From DASQHM01 sp035632095 (GTDB lineage Bacteria; Pseudomonadota; Alphaproteobacteria; Ferrovibrionales; Ferrovibrionaceae), in contig DASQHM010000173.1 in the NCBI GenBank assembly GCA_035632095.1, forward strand, positions 1-45,488: a stretch of 45,488 nucleotides of DNA. The letters run 5' to 3'. This document shows positions 1 through 8,354 of the stretch, piece by piece. Position numbers and translations under genes: made by a program. Within the stretch, counting starts at the first letter, position 1; each line of letters opens with the position of its first letter. The notes under the pieces were generated by a model, which saw only the letters and a list, made by a program, of their open reading frames with translations, had not been told where the DNA came from and did no database searches.

Positions 1-27
1 AACGTGCGCTTCTGGCTCTCCTGCTAA
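1..27 (+). CDS. Possible 3' end of an upstream gene (partial)
   Basis: Frame 1 reads eight sense codons ending in Phe-Trp-Leu-Ser-Cys and a TAA stop at 25-27. It could be the tail of a gene transcribed toward the monooxygenase. The fragment is too short to identify a family, and chance cannot be excluded. Confidence 0.2.
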   Translation, partial: NVRFWLSC

Positions 28-58
28 GTCTCGCGAGACGAAGGGTCGGGCCAGAAGC
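8..58. repeat. Nested perfect inverted repeats upstream of the monooxygenase
   Basis: GCTTCTGGC at 8-16 is exactly complementary to GCCAGAAGC at 50-58. The loop between them contains a perfect 12-base palindrome, GTCTCGCGAGAC, at 28-39. There is no T-run after the outer stem, so it is not a standard intrinsic terminator. It could be an operator or an RNA structure ahead of the gene starting at 131. The function is unknown. Confidence 0.5.
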
Positions 59-130
59 GACGCGCTGCTGACGCGGAGGGTTCGGCAAGACGCCGATCTT
101 GGTGCCGCGCCGAATGCCGGGAGAGTCATC

Positions 131-1327
131 GTGCGGGACAGTGCGCCATCCATAGCGATCGTCGGCGGCGGCATCGGCGGCCTCGCTGCGGCACTCAGCA
201 TGCTTCGCCTGGGTCTCGACGCTCACGTCTATGAACAGGCATCGAGCCTCGGCGAGGTCGGTGCCGGAATTCAGATCAGCCCGAACGCCTCACGCATCCT
301 GCACGGGTTCGGCCTTGGTCCGGCGCTGGCAAAAGTCGCGGTGAAGCCGGTCGCGGCGCATGTGCGCCGCTGGGACGATGGCCGCACGCTCGTGCGCTCG
401 GCCCTGAGCCCGGACGTAGAGGCGGCGTTCGGCGCACCGTACTACCACCTTCATCGCGCGGACCTGCTGCAAGTGCTGTCGAAGGCGCTGCCGCCGGAGC
501 GGGTTCACCTAGGCTTCAAGCTGGTCGCGCTCGCCGAACGCGGCGATGCGGTCGAGGCGCGCTTCGGCAACGGCGAGTCCGTCCGCGCCGACGTGCTGGT
601 CGGCGCCGACGGCATTCACTCCAGCGTCCGCAGCGCGCTATTCGGCCCGGAGGCACCGCAATTCACCGGGTGCATTGCCTACCGCGGCCTGGTGCCCGCG
701 GACCGCCTGGCCCATCTCGGCCTGGAAACCACGGCAAACAATTGGATGGGACCGCAGCATCACTTTGTGCACTATTTCGTGTCGGCGCGCCGTCTGGTCA
801 ATTTCGTCGCGGTCGCGGAACGGGATTCATGGACGCGCGAATCCTGGACGGATCGCGGCAGCATCGCCGACGCTCTCGCGGTCTTCGCCGGTTGGCACGA
901 CCAGGTCCGGGAAATCATCGCCGCCGCCGACGAAACCTACATTTGGGCGCTGTTCGATCGGGCGCCGCTGGCGCGCTGGTCGGCGGGTCATGCGACGCTT
1001 CTGGGCGATTCCTGCCATGCGATGCTGCCATTCATGGCGCAAGGCGCGGCGCAGGCCATCGAGGACGGCGCAACCCTTGCGGCGTGCCTCGCCCAATCGG
1101 CCAAGGACGATCTACCGGCGGCGCTTCGACGCTACGAGAGCCTGCGCCTGGCGCGGGCGACGCGCTTGCAGCAATTGTCCCGCGCCAACAAGACACGGTT
1201 CCATTTACCCGATGGGCCGGCGCAGCGCGAGCGCGACGCGTCGTTCGCCAACGGATGGGACCGGTCCATCCCGGCAGTCGGATGGCTCTATGCCCATGAC
1301 GCCCGCGTCGTCGAGCCGGGCGTTTGA
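131..1327 (+). CDS. FAD-dependent aromatic monooxygenase (salicylate hydroxylase-like)
   Basis: A 398-residue class A flavoprotein hydroxylase. The N-terminus has the ADP-binding GGGIGG motif (about residues 11-16) in a beta-alpha-beta fold ending in an acidic residue. The middle has the GADGIHSSVR motif, the NAD(P)H/FAD 'DG' signature. The C-terminal half has LLGDSCHAMLPFMAQGAA, the 'GD' motif contacting the FAD ribose. The pattern matches salicylate, 3-hydroxybenzoate and 6-hydroxynicotinate hydroxylases, which hydroxylate an aromatic ring using NAD(P)H and O2 in the cytoplasm. The GTG start is chosen because GGGAGAG lies about 5 bases upstream. No aromatic degradation partners are visible, so the substrate is unknown. 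Confidence 0.88.
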   Translation: MRDSAPSIAIVGGGIGGLAAALSMLRLGLDAHVYEQASSLGEVGAGIQISPNASRILHGFGLGPALAKVAVKPVAAHVRRWDDGRTLVRSALSPDVEAAFGAPYYHLHRADLLQVLSKALPPERVHLGFKLVALAERGDAVEARFGNGESVRADVLVGADGIHSSVRSALFGPEAPQFTGCIAYRGLVPADRLAHLGLETTANNWMGPQHHFVHYFVSARRLVNFVAVAERDSWTRESWTDRGSIADALAVFAGWHDQVREIIAAADETYIWALFDRAPLARWSAGHATLLGDSCHAMLPFMAQGAAQAIEDGATLAACLAQSAKDDLPAALRRYESLRLARATRLQQLSRANKTRFHLPDGPAQRERDASFANGWDRSIPAVGWLYAHDARVVEPGV

Positions 1328-1392
1328 AGCGGGCGGTGTCGAATTCACGCGCGGCGGCCATTCGGGCGTGAGCCTGCGCGCGAGCGGCAGCC

Positions 1393-2058
1393 TCAGTGCG
1401 CGGCGCGGCGCCGGCGCGTGAACCCCAGGCCGACGAGGCCGGCTCCGAGTATCGCAAGGGTACCGGGTTCGGCGACGGAAGCGGCGAGAAGCTGCCCGCG
1501 AATCTCCCCCGACGGATAAAGCTCTGTGTGCATATCGATATACACGCCGTCGCTCAGAAAGGCGGCTGTCAGGGAGGCAAAATCCGGGAATCCTGTCGCC
1601 GGCGGCTCAGCACTGATGGCATACCCGTCAGTGGCGCTCAATTGCAGGACGTTGTGCGCCGTACCTGTCGTTGGCGCGCAGTTGGTCATGGACCCACCGC
1701 CAGCGAAGCCGCAGGCCACTTGAACGGCGAGCGGCACGGATGTGTCGTCCAGCAGTTCGTGGAAGAAATTGTTGTTCGGCGGGGTAAACCGGCTCTGACC
1801 TGCGGGAGCATCGTGGAGGTGGGCCCGGTCGGCCGGGCCGGACAGGCCGCTCCAGCTCAGATCCGTCGTGATGGTGAAAAGGGTGGTGTCGATGGTTACG
1901 GTGCCGAAGCCCGTTGCGGTGGACGTGCTGCCGCCCCCATCCACGACCTGCGCCGCATTCAGTACGCCGCTGAGCGTATAGATGGTGGCTTGCCCGGGTT
2001 GGGCAAACACCGTGATTCCGGCCCCGACGACGGCGAGATACCAGATTGATGCTCTCAT
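1393..2058 (-). CDS. Secreted CHRD-domain protein with PEP-CTERM-like sorting signal
   Basis: 221 residues. Residues 1-25 form a signal peptide. The body contains a CHRD domain, recognisable by the AHLHDAPAG segment and the late YIDMHT..YPSGEIRGQL segment. The last 25 residues read AEPGTLAILGAGLVGLGF followed by RRRR, the layout of a PEP-CTERM anchor (sorting motif, hydrophobic helix, basic tail), although the usual P-E-P is A-E-P. Such proteins are exported and handled by an exosortase; none is in this window. GGAGG lies just upstream of the ATG. The gene is convergent with the monooxygenase. The role of CHRD is poorly understood. Confidence 0.82.
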   Translation of the reverse strand: MRASIWYLAVVGAGITVFAQPGQATIYTLSGVLNAAQVVDGGGSTSTATGFGTVTIDTTLFTITTDLSWSGLSGPADRAHLHDAPAGQSRFTPPNNNFFHELLDDTSVPLAVQVACGFAGGGSMTNCAPTTGTAHNVLQLSATDGYAISAEPPATGFPDFASLTAAFLSDGVYIDMHTELYPSGEIRGQLLAASVAEPGTLAILGAGLVGLGFTRRRRAAH

Positions 2059-2329
2059 AGTCCGCCTCCGAAGAAGGTGACCGATGCATCTTCGGCTAGA
2101 GCTGGCGCTAGCAACGCTTGTGCCAAACCTGAAACGTCAATGAATTTCGGGAGGGAGGTCCTGGCGCCAAGCCGGAGAGTGTAAAGCATCTCCACGCGCT
2201 ATAAGGAATCTCGACATAGGCTTCACGCCGAACCGTCGGAGTTAGCTGAAGGCTTCGCCGGACGCCTTCGCCGTGATGCGCTCCGATCGGAGGCTCAGTA
2301 TTCGTTGGCTGCCCTCGGGTGCCCCGCGA

Positions 2330-2563
2330 TCAGCGCAGCAGTTGCTGACCGACGAAAAAGAGCAACGGCGCCGGCAGGAGGCTCAAATACTCGATAGCGT
2401 GTTGCGACACATCGGCCTCGCGAAGCGGCGACGCGATCAGGGCCATGAGATATCCCCAGCCCGGCAGGAAGTCACTGAACCCCAGGAAGGCGACAATCCA
2501 GCCGACCGCCCAAAGGAGCGCCGTCCATTTCATTGCCGAAGCGAGCGCGACCCTTGGTGCCAT
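2330..2563 (-). CDS. Small hypothetical membrane protein
   Basis: 77 residues with two or three hydrophobic segments (about 12-30, 34-45 and 60-75) rich in Trp and Leu. The third codon position is strongly GC-biased in this frame, as in neighbouring genes, which supports coding. An ATG at 2533 (residue 11, MKWTALLW) is an alternative start. No family is recognised. The gene is divergent from the SnoaL-like gene at 2687, so the 123 bases between them must hold both promoters. Confidence 0.6.
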   Translation of the reverse strand: MAPRVALASAMKWTALLWAVGWIVAFLGFSDFLPGWGYLMALIASPLREADVSQHAIEYLSLLPAPLLFFVGQQLLR

Positions 2564-2686
2564 CTGCCCTTGACACTCCCTCCCGCGACCATAGGAGGAT
2601 TATGCGGATGCGCCAAGGCATACTGCGCGGCCGCGCTGGAAGTCCGGCGCAGGCTGCGACAGGCGCTTGCACACTCGGAGGGACGC

Positions 2687-3106
2687 ATGACCGACGCCAA
2701 CGACATCAAGTCCATCGAAGAGATCGGCGCACGCTGGCAAGCGGCATGGAATCGCCACGACATGCGGTCCCTCGGCGCACTTGTCGAAGAGGACGTCGAT
2801 TTCGTCAACGTTCGCGGCGTGCGCCTCAAGGGCCGCGACGACTTCGAAAGGTTTCACGCCAAGGCGCATGCGTTGCTGTTCAAGAACAGCGTTTGGCGGA
2901 CCAGCGCGACCGACGTCCGCTTTCTCAGCAAAGACGTTTGCGTGGCCCATGTGCGCTGGAGCATGAGCGGAGACACCGACCCCGACGGCACGCAGCGTCC
3001 GCCGCGGGATGGCATCTTCACCTGGGTATTGCAAAGGCACGGTCCGGCATGGCTCATTGCCGCGGCCCACAACACGACGATCAACCTCGACAAGACAGTG
3101 AGCTGA
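2687..3106 (+). CDS. SnoaL-like/DUF4440 (SgcJ/EcaC family) protein
   Basis: 139 residues. The sequence follows the NTF2-like cone fold: an N-terminal helix with W-x-x-A-W-N-R-H-D, then E-D-V-D-F-V-N, a GRDDFERFHAK helix, and C-terminal strands ending in W-L-I-A-A-A-H-N-T. This is typical of SgcJ/EcaC-type DUF4440 proteins, small cytoplasmic proteins that are often steroid-isomerase-like but of undefined activity. The open frame extends upstream to 2273. I place the start at 2687 because GGAGGG lies four bases upstream and the family begins near this point. Confidence 0.8.
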   Translation: MTDANDIKSIEEIGARWQAAWNRHDMRSLGALVEEDVDFVNVRGVRLKGRDDFERFHAKAHALLFKNSVWRTSATDVRFLSKDVCVAHVRWSMSGDTDPDGTQRPPRDGIFTWVLQRHGPAWLIAAAHNTTINLDKTVS

Positions 3107-3160
3107 CGCCGCTCTGAATTGGCGAGACTGTGCTGTCGGAATCTGCGCCGTGACGCGCGG

Positions 3161-3610
3161 CTACCGAGCGATCAATTGCAGGCCAAGCACCACGATCATG
3201 CGTGCGAAGCTGAACACGTGATCCCGATAGATGGCGCGGGCCAGACCGGATTGCACATCGGGTGGATCGACGGCGCTTCCGAGCCTTACCGCGTTGCGGA
3301 CGGTGCGCGACATGGTAAGCACGAAGCCGCTCCCGGCCAGCAGAAGCGAACCCCACCCGATCCACCACGGGTTAGCCGCTTCCACGATTTCGGCAATGAT
3401 CGCCGCCAAGGTCACCAGCATGACCAGCGCGACCAGCCGGTTCATCGGGTAGGCCTGGGTCGTGACGCGGCGGTAATAGGTCGAGATCGAGGCCAATACC
3501 TCGGGCGGCAGCGGATTGCCAACGTACTTTCGCGTCTGCACATCGAACATCAAATCGAACCACAACACGGCGAGCAGGAAACCGGCGCCCGTGGCGGCGA
3601 ATACGTGCAT
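3161..3610 (-). CDS. Hypothetical four-helix membrane protein
   Basis: 149 residues from the chosen ATG. Hydrophobic segments lie at about residues 5-22 (GFLLAVLWFDLMF), 52-72 (LVALVMLVTLAAIIAEIV), 80-98 and the last 15 residues. The loop between the first two has a QTRKYVGNPLPPEVLASISTYY segment. The frame is open to 3721, but that upstream part overlaps the neighbouring zinc-ribbon gene and reads as low-complexity, so MHVFAATG is taken as the start. The gene is convergent with the SnoaL-like gene. No function can be assigned. Confidence 0.7.
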   Translation of the reverse strand: MHVFAATGAGFLLAVLWFDLMFDVQTRKYVGNPLPPEVLASISTYYRRVTTQAYPMNRLVALVMLVTLAAIIAEIVEAANPWWIGWGSLLLAGSGFVLTMSRTVRNAVRLGSAVDPPDVQSGLARAIYRDHVFSFARMIVVLGLQLIAR

Positions 3611-3657
3611 GTCTATCCTCGTCTTCGATCCGGCGACAACGCGGTCCGGACCTCCGT

Positions 3658-3906
3658 TCAGTCCCTCGGCATGGCCCTGACCGAAAGCGTGCATCGGCCG
3701 CGCGCGCCGCATTGCCCGCATCGAAGCTTGCTTTCGAGATCCATCAGTCGCGCATGCTTCGGCCGGCCGCGCGCCAGTTGTTCGTGGAGAAGTTTACGCG
3801 TGCGATTGCAGTTCAGGCAGGTCGCCTCGACCACGTGCCACGGCCGCAGGTCGTCCAGACGAAATGCGTAGTAAGGGCGGCCACTGTTCCTGTTTTGTTC
3901 CCGCAT
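3658..3906 (-). CDS. Small zinc-ribbon-like protein
   Basis: 82 residues with two cysteine pairs, CLNC near residue 30 and CGQC near residue 63. They are separated by a basic, probably helical stretch, which is the spacing of a structural zinc-binding module. The YYAFRLDDLRPWHVVEATC opening is a pattern I associate with small uncharacterised alphaproteobacterial proteins. It sits 47 bases upstream of, and in the same direction as, the membrane protein gene at 3161-3610, so they may be co-transcribed. A nucleic-acid-binding role is possible but unproven. Confidence 0.68.
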   Translation of the reverse strand: MREQNRNSGRPYYAFRLDDLRPWHVVEATCLNCNRTRKLLHEQLARGRPKHARLMDLESKLRCGQCGARGRCTLSVRAMPRD

Positions 3907-3982
3907 AGTGCGAGCTTAGCCCGGGTGCCGGGCCAGGAGCAAGAGGCCGCGTTTGGACGCAAGGCCGGCCTTGAAACGCTTA

Positions 3983-4004
3983 CGGCCCGCCAACCGGCGG
4001 GCCG
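3983..4004 (-). terminator. Hairpin downstream of the pilin gene (possible terminator)
   Basis: CGGCCCGCC (3983-3991) pairs perfectly with GGCGGGCCG (3996-4004) around a four-base loop. It lies about 90 bases past the pilin stop codon and before the zinc-ribbon gene. Only a weak T-rich stretch (GTTTC) follows on the minus strand, so it may be a weak or Rho-assisted terminator. Confidence 0.45.
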
Positions 4005-4096
4005 CTTCGCATTCCCGAACTCGCAGACGACGGCCGGGCCGAAGCCCCGCTATCGAGTGGAGCCCCGCACCAGGCCGACGGCATTTCGAAAACTGG

Positions 4097-4318
4097 TTAG
4101 TTGGCCGCGCCGCCCGAAGTCGAGTTCAGGGCGTTGCCGACCGCGGTGAACATGTTGTTGATGTCGGTGCCGAGCGCGACCACGGTGGCGATGATGGCAA
4201 CCGCGATGGCGCCGGCGATCAGGCCGTATTCGATGGCGGTCACGCCCTTGGTGTCGCGCACCATGAGCTTCGCCACGTAGTGCTTCACGCTTTCGATCGT
4301 CGAGTGAATGCCAAACAT
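4097..4318 (-). CDS. Flp/Fap-type IVb pilin
   Basis: 73 residues: a short charged leader, then the class IVb pilin signature KGVTAIEYGLIAGAIAVAII (G/E-Y region followed by a hydrophobic helix), then a short polar tail. Family knowledge: TadV/CpaA cleaves before the hydrophobic segment, and the mature pilin assembles into Flp pili through the tad/cpa machinery for surface adhesion. No cpa/tad genes are in the window. The start at 4318 fits the usual leader length; the frame is open to 4426. A perfect CtrA-type site lies about 100 bases upstream. Confidence 0.9.
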   Translation of the reverse strand: MFGIHSTIESVKHYVAKLMVRDTKGVTAIEYGLIAGAIAVAIIATVVALGTDINNMFTAVGNALNSTSGGAAN

Positions 4319-4419
4319 TTTGACCCCATATGCCGCGTGCAAGATTTGTCCGTCGCTCACCCGAGGCGTATCAGACGGCCCGCAGGTTCCGGACGCGACG
4401 ACAGCATGGAGCAATGTCG

Positions 4420-4434
4420 TTAACACGCTGTTAA
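4420..4434 (-). promoter_or_regulatory. CtrA-type binding site upstream of the pilin gene
   Basis: On the minus strand the bases read TTAACAGCGTGTTAAC, an exact TTAA-N7-TTAAC, which is the consensus for the cell-cycle regulator CtrA. It lies 102-116 bases upstream of the pilin ATG. In Caulobacter the homologous pilA promoter is CtrA-activated, so the placement is sensible. Binding is inferred. Confidence 0.6.
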
Positions 4435-4455
4435 GACATCTGGTTAAATTCCTGA

Positions 4456-4692
4456 CGATTCGGCAACATCATCCTGCTCGACGTTTCATATGATCCCATG
4501 CGGTTCCGCTATCGTCTGATCGGCACGACGTTTGCCGAGCGGCGGCCGCAAATATTCCACTACAAGATCGTGAGCAACATGAGCGGCGATTGGATCGGCT
4601 ACGAATCGCTGAACCTGCCGCTCTCGGCCGACGGCGTCACGATCGACATGATCATTTGCGGCACGTCATTTTCAGATGAGGAGCGCCCGTGA
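4456..4692 (+). pseudogene. Degenerate PAS-domain (PAS_5-like) protein remnant
   Basis: From 4498 an ATG frame encodes 64 residues starting MRFRYRLIGTTFAE. In the same frame, codons before the ATG (from 4456, just after a stop) read N-I-I-L-L-D-V-S-Y-D-P, which continues the motif of the PAS_5-type family (L-x-D-V ... RFRYRLIGT). The C-terminal part YESLNLPLSADG-VTIDM also matches the end of that family. About 40 residues normally found between the GT motif and this end are missing, as is the N-terminal third. I infer an internally deleted, truncated relic, but a short functional protein cannot be excluded. Confidence 0.4.
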
Positions 4693-4726
4693 TCCGCCGG
4701 CGTTCTCCCGGCGCCGGATTGGCGCG

Positions 4727-5269
4727 TCAAGGCGAACGATTGCTCCAAAGCGTCCTGGCCGATACGGCGGCGTAGCCCGCCTGCCAGGCGATGTAGAAAA
4801 CGTAGGCGCCGGCGCCGTTGAAGAGGTACGGGTCGATATCGTCGACTGCCGGAAGAAAGACCGCGCCGAGCACGCCGCCGGTCAGCGCCAAGGTAACGAC
4901 GGACGCGGGCAGACGGCCCCATGCCAGGCCAAGCAGCGGAACGGAAGCGGCAGCCAGCAATCCGCCGCCGAGCGCACCCGCGCCGAGACCGGAGATGGCC
5001 ATGTTCCACGATTCCCCGTAGCGCAGGACGCCGTCGATCATCATGGCGACTTCGACGGCAGCGGCATTGCCGGCGGTCGCCGCCGCGACGTAGCCCAGCA
5101 CCTGCCAAGGCTTCATCGTCAGTTGCTGCGACAAGAGCGTTGCAAAGGCGACGCCGAAAACCAAACCCGGAATGACGTAGATCGAAAATTGTCCGCTGAT
5201 CATCATCGCGCCGCTGGCACTGATGGCTCCAGTGACGGCGCCAATTCCCGCGGCCTGCAGCGTTCTCAT
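4727..5269 (-). CDS. Hypothetical multi-pass membrane protein next to a hybrid kinase
   Basis: 180 residues, almost entirely hydrophobic, with five to six predicted membrane helices rich in Gly and Ala (for example GLGAGALGGGLLAAASVPLL and LTGGVLGAVFLPAV). No family is recognised. Its start codon overlaps the stop codon of the 962-residue histidine kinase by four bases (ATGA), so the two are translationally coupled. This suggests a membrane partner of the kinase, but that is inference from position only. Confidence 0.7.
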   Translation of the reverse strand: MRTLQAAGIGAVTGAISASGAMMISGQFSIYVIPGLVFGVAFATLLSQQLTMKPWQVLGYVAAATAGNAAAVEVAMMIDGVLRYGESWNMAISGLGAGALGGGLLAAASVPLLGLAWGRLPASVVTLALTGGVLGAVFLPAVDDIDPYLFNGAGAYVFYIAWQAGYAAVSARTLWSNRSP

Positions 5270-8154
5270 GCGACGTCGCCTTTCCTTGCAGCCATGAAAC
5301 CTTGCGCTCCTTCCGGCGGTTCGGCGTCCAACACCATGCGGACCTTGGCGGCGAGATCCTGCTTACGGAACGGCTTCTGCAGCAGATGGACGCCGCGGTC
5401 GAGGCGCCCATGATGCAGAATGGCGTTCTCGGTATAGCCCGACATATAAAGCACTTTGAGGCCCGGCACGAGACGCACTGCCGCTTCGGCAAGCTCGCGG
5501 CCGTTCATGTCGCCCGAGAGCACCACGTCGGTCAGGAGCAAAGCGATGCGCGAGGTCGCGCGCAACACCTTGAGCGCACTTTCCGGCCCTGCGGTCTCGA
5601 GAACTTCGTAGCCGAACGACCGCAGCATGGCGAATGTCATGGTGCGCATGTCCGGATCGTCTTCGACGACCAGGATGGTTTCGCCACGCGCGTTGTACTT
5701 GGAAGAGCGGATCGCGGGCGCTAGGGCGTCGTCGGCCACGGTCCGCGGCAAATAGAGCCGCACCGTCGTTCCGTGATCGACTTCGGTGTATATCTTCACA
5801 TGCCCGCCGGACTGCTTGGCGAAGCCGTACACCATGCTCAACCCGAGCCCGGTGCCCATGCCGAGGCCTTTTGTGGTGTAGAACGGCTCGAACGCGCGCG
5901 CGGCGACTTCGGGCGACATGCCGGCGCCGGTATCGGACACCGCCAGCATCACGTATTGGCCGGGTTCCACCTCCGCATGCGCCGACGCGTATTCGTCGTC
6001 AAGGCGGGAATTGGCTGTCTCGATGGTCAGCCGGCCGCCGTCCGGCATGGCGTCGCGCGCATTGACGACCAGATTGAGCAGCGCATTCTGCAGCTCTCCG
6101 GCATCCACGTCACACTTCCAAAGGCCGGCGCCGGCGACCAATTCGAACTGAATGCTGGCCGGCACGGTACGGCGCAGCAGTTCGGCCATCTCGCGCACCA
6201 GGCCGTTCAAATCGACGGCGCTCGGGCTAAGCGGCTGCCGCCGCGCGAAGGCAAGCAGGCTCCGCGTCAGCGTCACGCCGCGCTCCGTGGCGCGAAGCGC
6301 CGGCTGCAGGAGACGGCGGACGGCCTCCTCGCGGTTCGCCAGGGCCTCGTCGGCCAGTTCAATATTGCCGGAGACGACCGCCAGCAAGTTATTGAAATCG
6401 TGGGCCACGCCGCCTGTCAGTTTGCCGATCGCCTCGAGGCGTTGCGACTGCCGAAGCTGCTCTTCCATGGCCTTTCGTTCGGACATGTCGGTGACCAGGA
6501 TGTAGTAGCCGAGCACCTTGCCGTCCTGATCGACGTCCGTGACTGCGGCCGCCTCCACCGAGCGCAATTTTCCGTCGGGGTAGCGGATCGTCGCCTCTTG
6601 GCGCGTCGATCCCGACATCATGCGTTCGCGCAGTGCCCTGGTGGAATGCGTGTACTCGGGCGAGAGCGCCTCTTCGACCGTCTTGCCCCGCGCGTTCTCC
6701 ATGCTGACCGCCAGCCATTGTTCCGCGGTCTTGTTCATGAATTGGAAGCGCCGTTCGGCATCGAGATACACGATCAATGCGGGAAGATTGTCGGCGATGG
6801 CGCGCAACTGCCGCAAACTGGTGGCGAGCGAAACGTTCAATTCGCGAATCTTCCGGTCGGCGGCGCGCGCGGCCGTGACGTCGCGGATGATGGTCAGTCG
6901 ATACATGTCGTCGTGAACCTTGAATTCCGATCCGGAAAGCTGGATCTCGACGATCTCGCCCGACTTGCGGTAGAAACGCGTGAAGACCTCCTCGTACGTA
7001 ATGCCGTCGCGAAAGCGATTGTTCAAGAGCTCGGCATCGGCCGGATTGACCCAAAGGCCCAAGGATTTCGACGTTTGCCCGATCAATTCTTCGCGTGACC
7101 GTCCGAGGACACGCTCGGCTGCCTTGTTCACATCGACGATGACGCCTTCGCCGGCTTTCGGTCCGACCTTGACGAGCGCCATGCCATCCGTGCTGCCGTG
7201 GAACGCACCGGAAAATTTCGCGTGCGACGCCTGCAATTCGGCTTCTGTCTCTTTTCGCGCGGTGATGTTGTTGCCGATGGCGACGAACTGCCGCACCTTG
7301 CCATCGGCATCGCGGATCGGCTGCACTTCCACTTTGACCCAATAGGGCTTCCCGTCGCGGGCGTAGTTTTGGATCTCGACGTCTTGGTAGCCTTGGCCCC
7401 TGGCGGTCTGTCCGCGCATGAACCGCACCGTCTCTTTGTCGGTGCCCGGTCCGCTCAGCAATTCGTTGGCATGTCTGCCGCGCGCTTCCTCGAGCGTGTA
7501 GCCGGTCGTGCGTTTGAACGCCTCGTTGACCCATTCGATCCTTCCGTTCGCATCCATCAGGATGACCGAATTGGTCGTATGGGTCGCAACTAGGGACAGG
7601 CGGCGGTTTTCCTCTTCGATGGCGCGGCGTTCAGTGATGTCCTGCACCAGAACAAGGGAGCCGATATAGTTGCCGGCTTTGTCGAAGCGGGGATGACCGA
7701 TCGAATGCTCCCAGCCGACGGTGCCGTCGCCATGCAAAATGCGGAGTTCGATGACCCAGTCCTTCTTCGCGGCCAACGCTTCCGCCAGGGCCTTGTCGAA
7801 CCGCTCGCGATCGTCGGCGTGGATGAACGCGAGCGCCTCTTGTACGGTGAAGGAGTCGCGGCGCGGCAGGTTGCGAAAATGGAAAATCGTGTCGGAAAAG
7901 ATGATTCGGTCGTTCGGAATGTCGGACCAGATGTATCCGACGTTGCCCAATTTCTGCGCTTCCAGACTGACGGTTCTGCCGTGTTCGAGCTCATCCGCGC
8001 GGGCCAGCAACGGCCGTTCGACGCGCAACCGGCGCCAAACGTAGATCGCGGCGCCGCCGAGCGCGGCGCCCGCCGCGGTGACTATGGCTTCCGTCAGCAC
8101 AGCCAATACTGGCGCCGACCGGCCGGCCGTGGCGCATCGTTGCCGGAGCACCAT
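5266..8154 (-). CDS. Multi-PAS hybrid histidine kinase with C-terminal receiver
   Basis: 962 residues. An N-terminal hydrophobic segment (about 18-40) suggests a membrane anchor. Four PAS modules follow at roughly 65-180, 185-305, 310-430 and 445-562, several ending in PAC-like DIT/NIT-x-R motifs. The dimerisation domain has IGKLTGGVAHDFNN with phospho-acceptor His585. An HATPase domain follows, and then a receiver from about 824 (VVEDD) with the phospho-acceptor Asp876 in LLTDVV and the conserved Lys in QKPF. The AHDFNN box and fused receiver place it among FixL-like/HWE-neighbour hybrid kinases. The signal sensed is unknown; no heme-PAS signature was identified with confidence. It is coupled to the membrane protein downstream. 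Confidence 0.9.
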   Translation of the reverse strand: MVLRQRCATAGRSAPVLAVLTEAIVTAAGAALGGAAIYVWRRLRVERPLLARADELEHGRTVSLEAQKLGNVGYIWSDIPNDRIIFSDTIFHFRNLPRRDSFTVQEALAFIHADDRERFDKALAEALAAKKDWVIELRILHGDGTVGWEHSIGHPRFDKAGNYIGSLVLVQDITERRAIEEENRRLSLVATHTTNSVILMDANGRIEWVNEAFKRTTGYTLEEARGRHANELLSGPGTDKETVRFMRGQTARGQGYQDVEIQNYARDGKPYWVKVEVQPIRDADGKVRQFVAIGNNITARKETEAELQASHAKFSGAFHGSTDGMALVKVGPKAGEGVIVDVNKAAERVLGRSREELIGQTSKSLGLWVNPADAELLNNRFRDGITYEEVFTRFYRKSGEIVEIQLSGSEFKVHDDMYRLTIIRDVTAARAADRKIRELNVSLATSLRQLRAIADNLPALIVYLDAERRFQFMNKTAEQWLAVSMENARGKTVEEALSPEYTHSTRALRERMMSGSTRQEATIRYPDGKLRSVEAAAVTDVDQDGKVLGYYILVTDMSERKAMEEQLRQSQRLEAIGKLTGGVAHDFNNLLAVVSGNIELADEALANREEAVRRLLQPALRATERGVTLTRSLLAFARRQPLSPSAVDLNGLVREMAELLRRTVPASIQFELVAGAGLWKCDVDAGELQNALLNLVVNARDAMPDGGRLTIETANSRLDDEYASAHAEVEPGQYVMLAVSDTGAGMSPEVAARAFEPFYTTKGLGMGTGLGLSMVYGFAKQSGGHVKIYTEVDHGTTVRLYLPRTVADDALAPAIRSSKYNARGETILVVEDDPDMRTMTFAMLRSFGYEVLETAGPESALKVLRATSRIALLLTDVVLSGDMNGRELAEAAVRLVPGLKVLYMSGYTENAILHHGRLDRGVHLLQKPFRKQDLAAKVRMVLDAEPPEGAQGFMAARKGDVA

Positions 8155-8354
8155 CGCTCATCGCGGCTCGTGAGATGCAAGTGGCGCAATTCTCTGGGCA
8201 TGGGCTCCGAAATCGGCGCGGCACGCCGCCGGTCTGGCCAGCGCAAATCCAGCTAACGCAAATATTGTACCGGCGGCATGAGCCGCCAGCGCAAGCGATA
8301 TTGGCCTAAGCCGCCCCGCGGGCGCCGGCGCCGAGACGTCGACGAAGATTCGGC

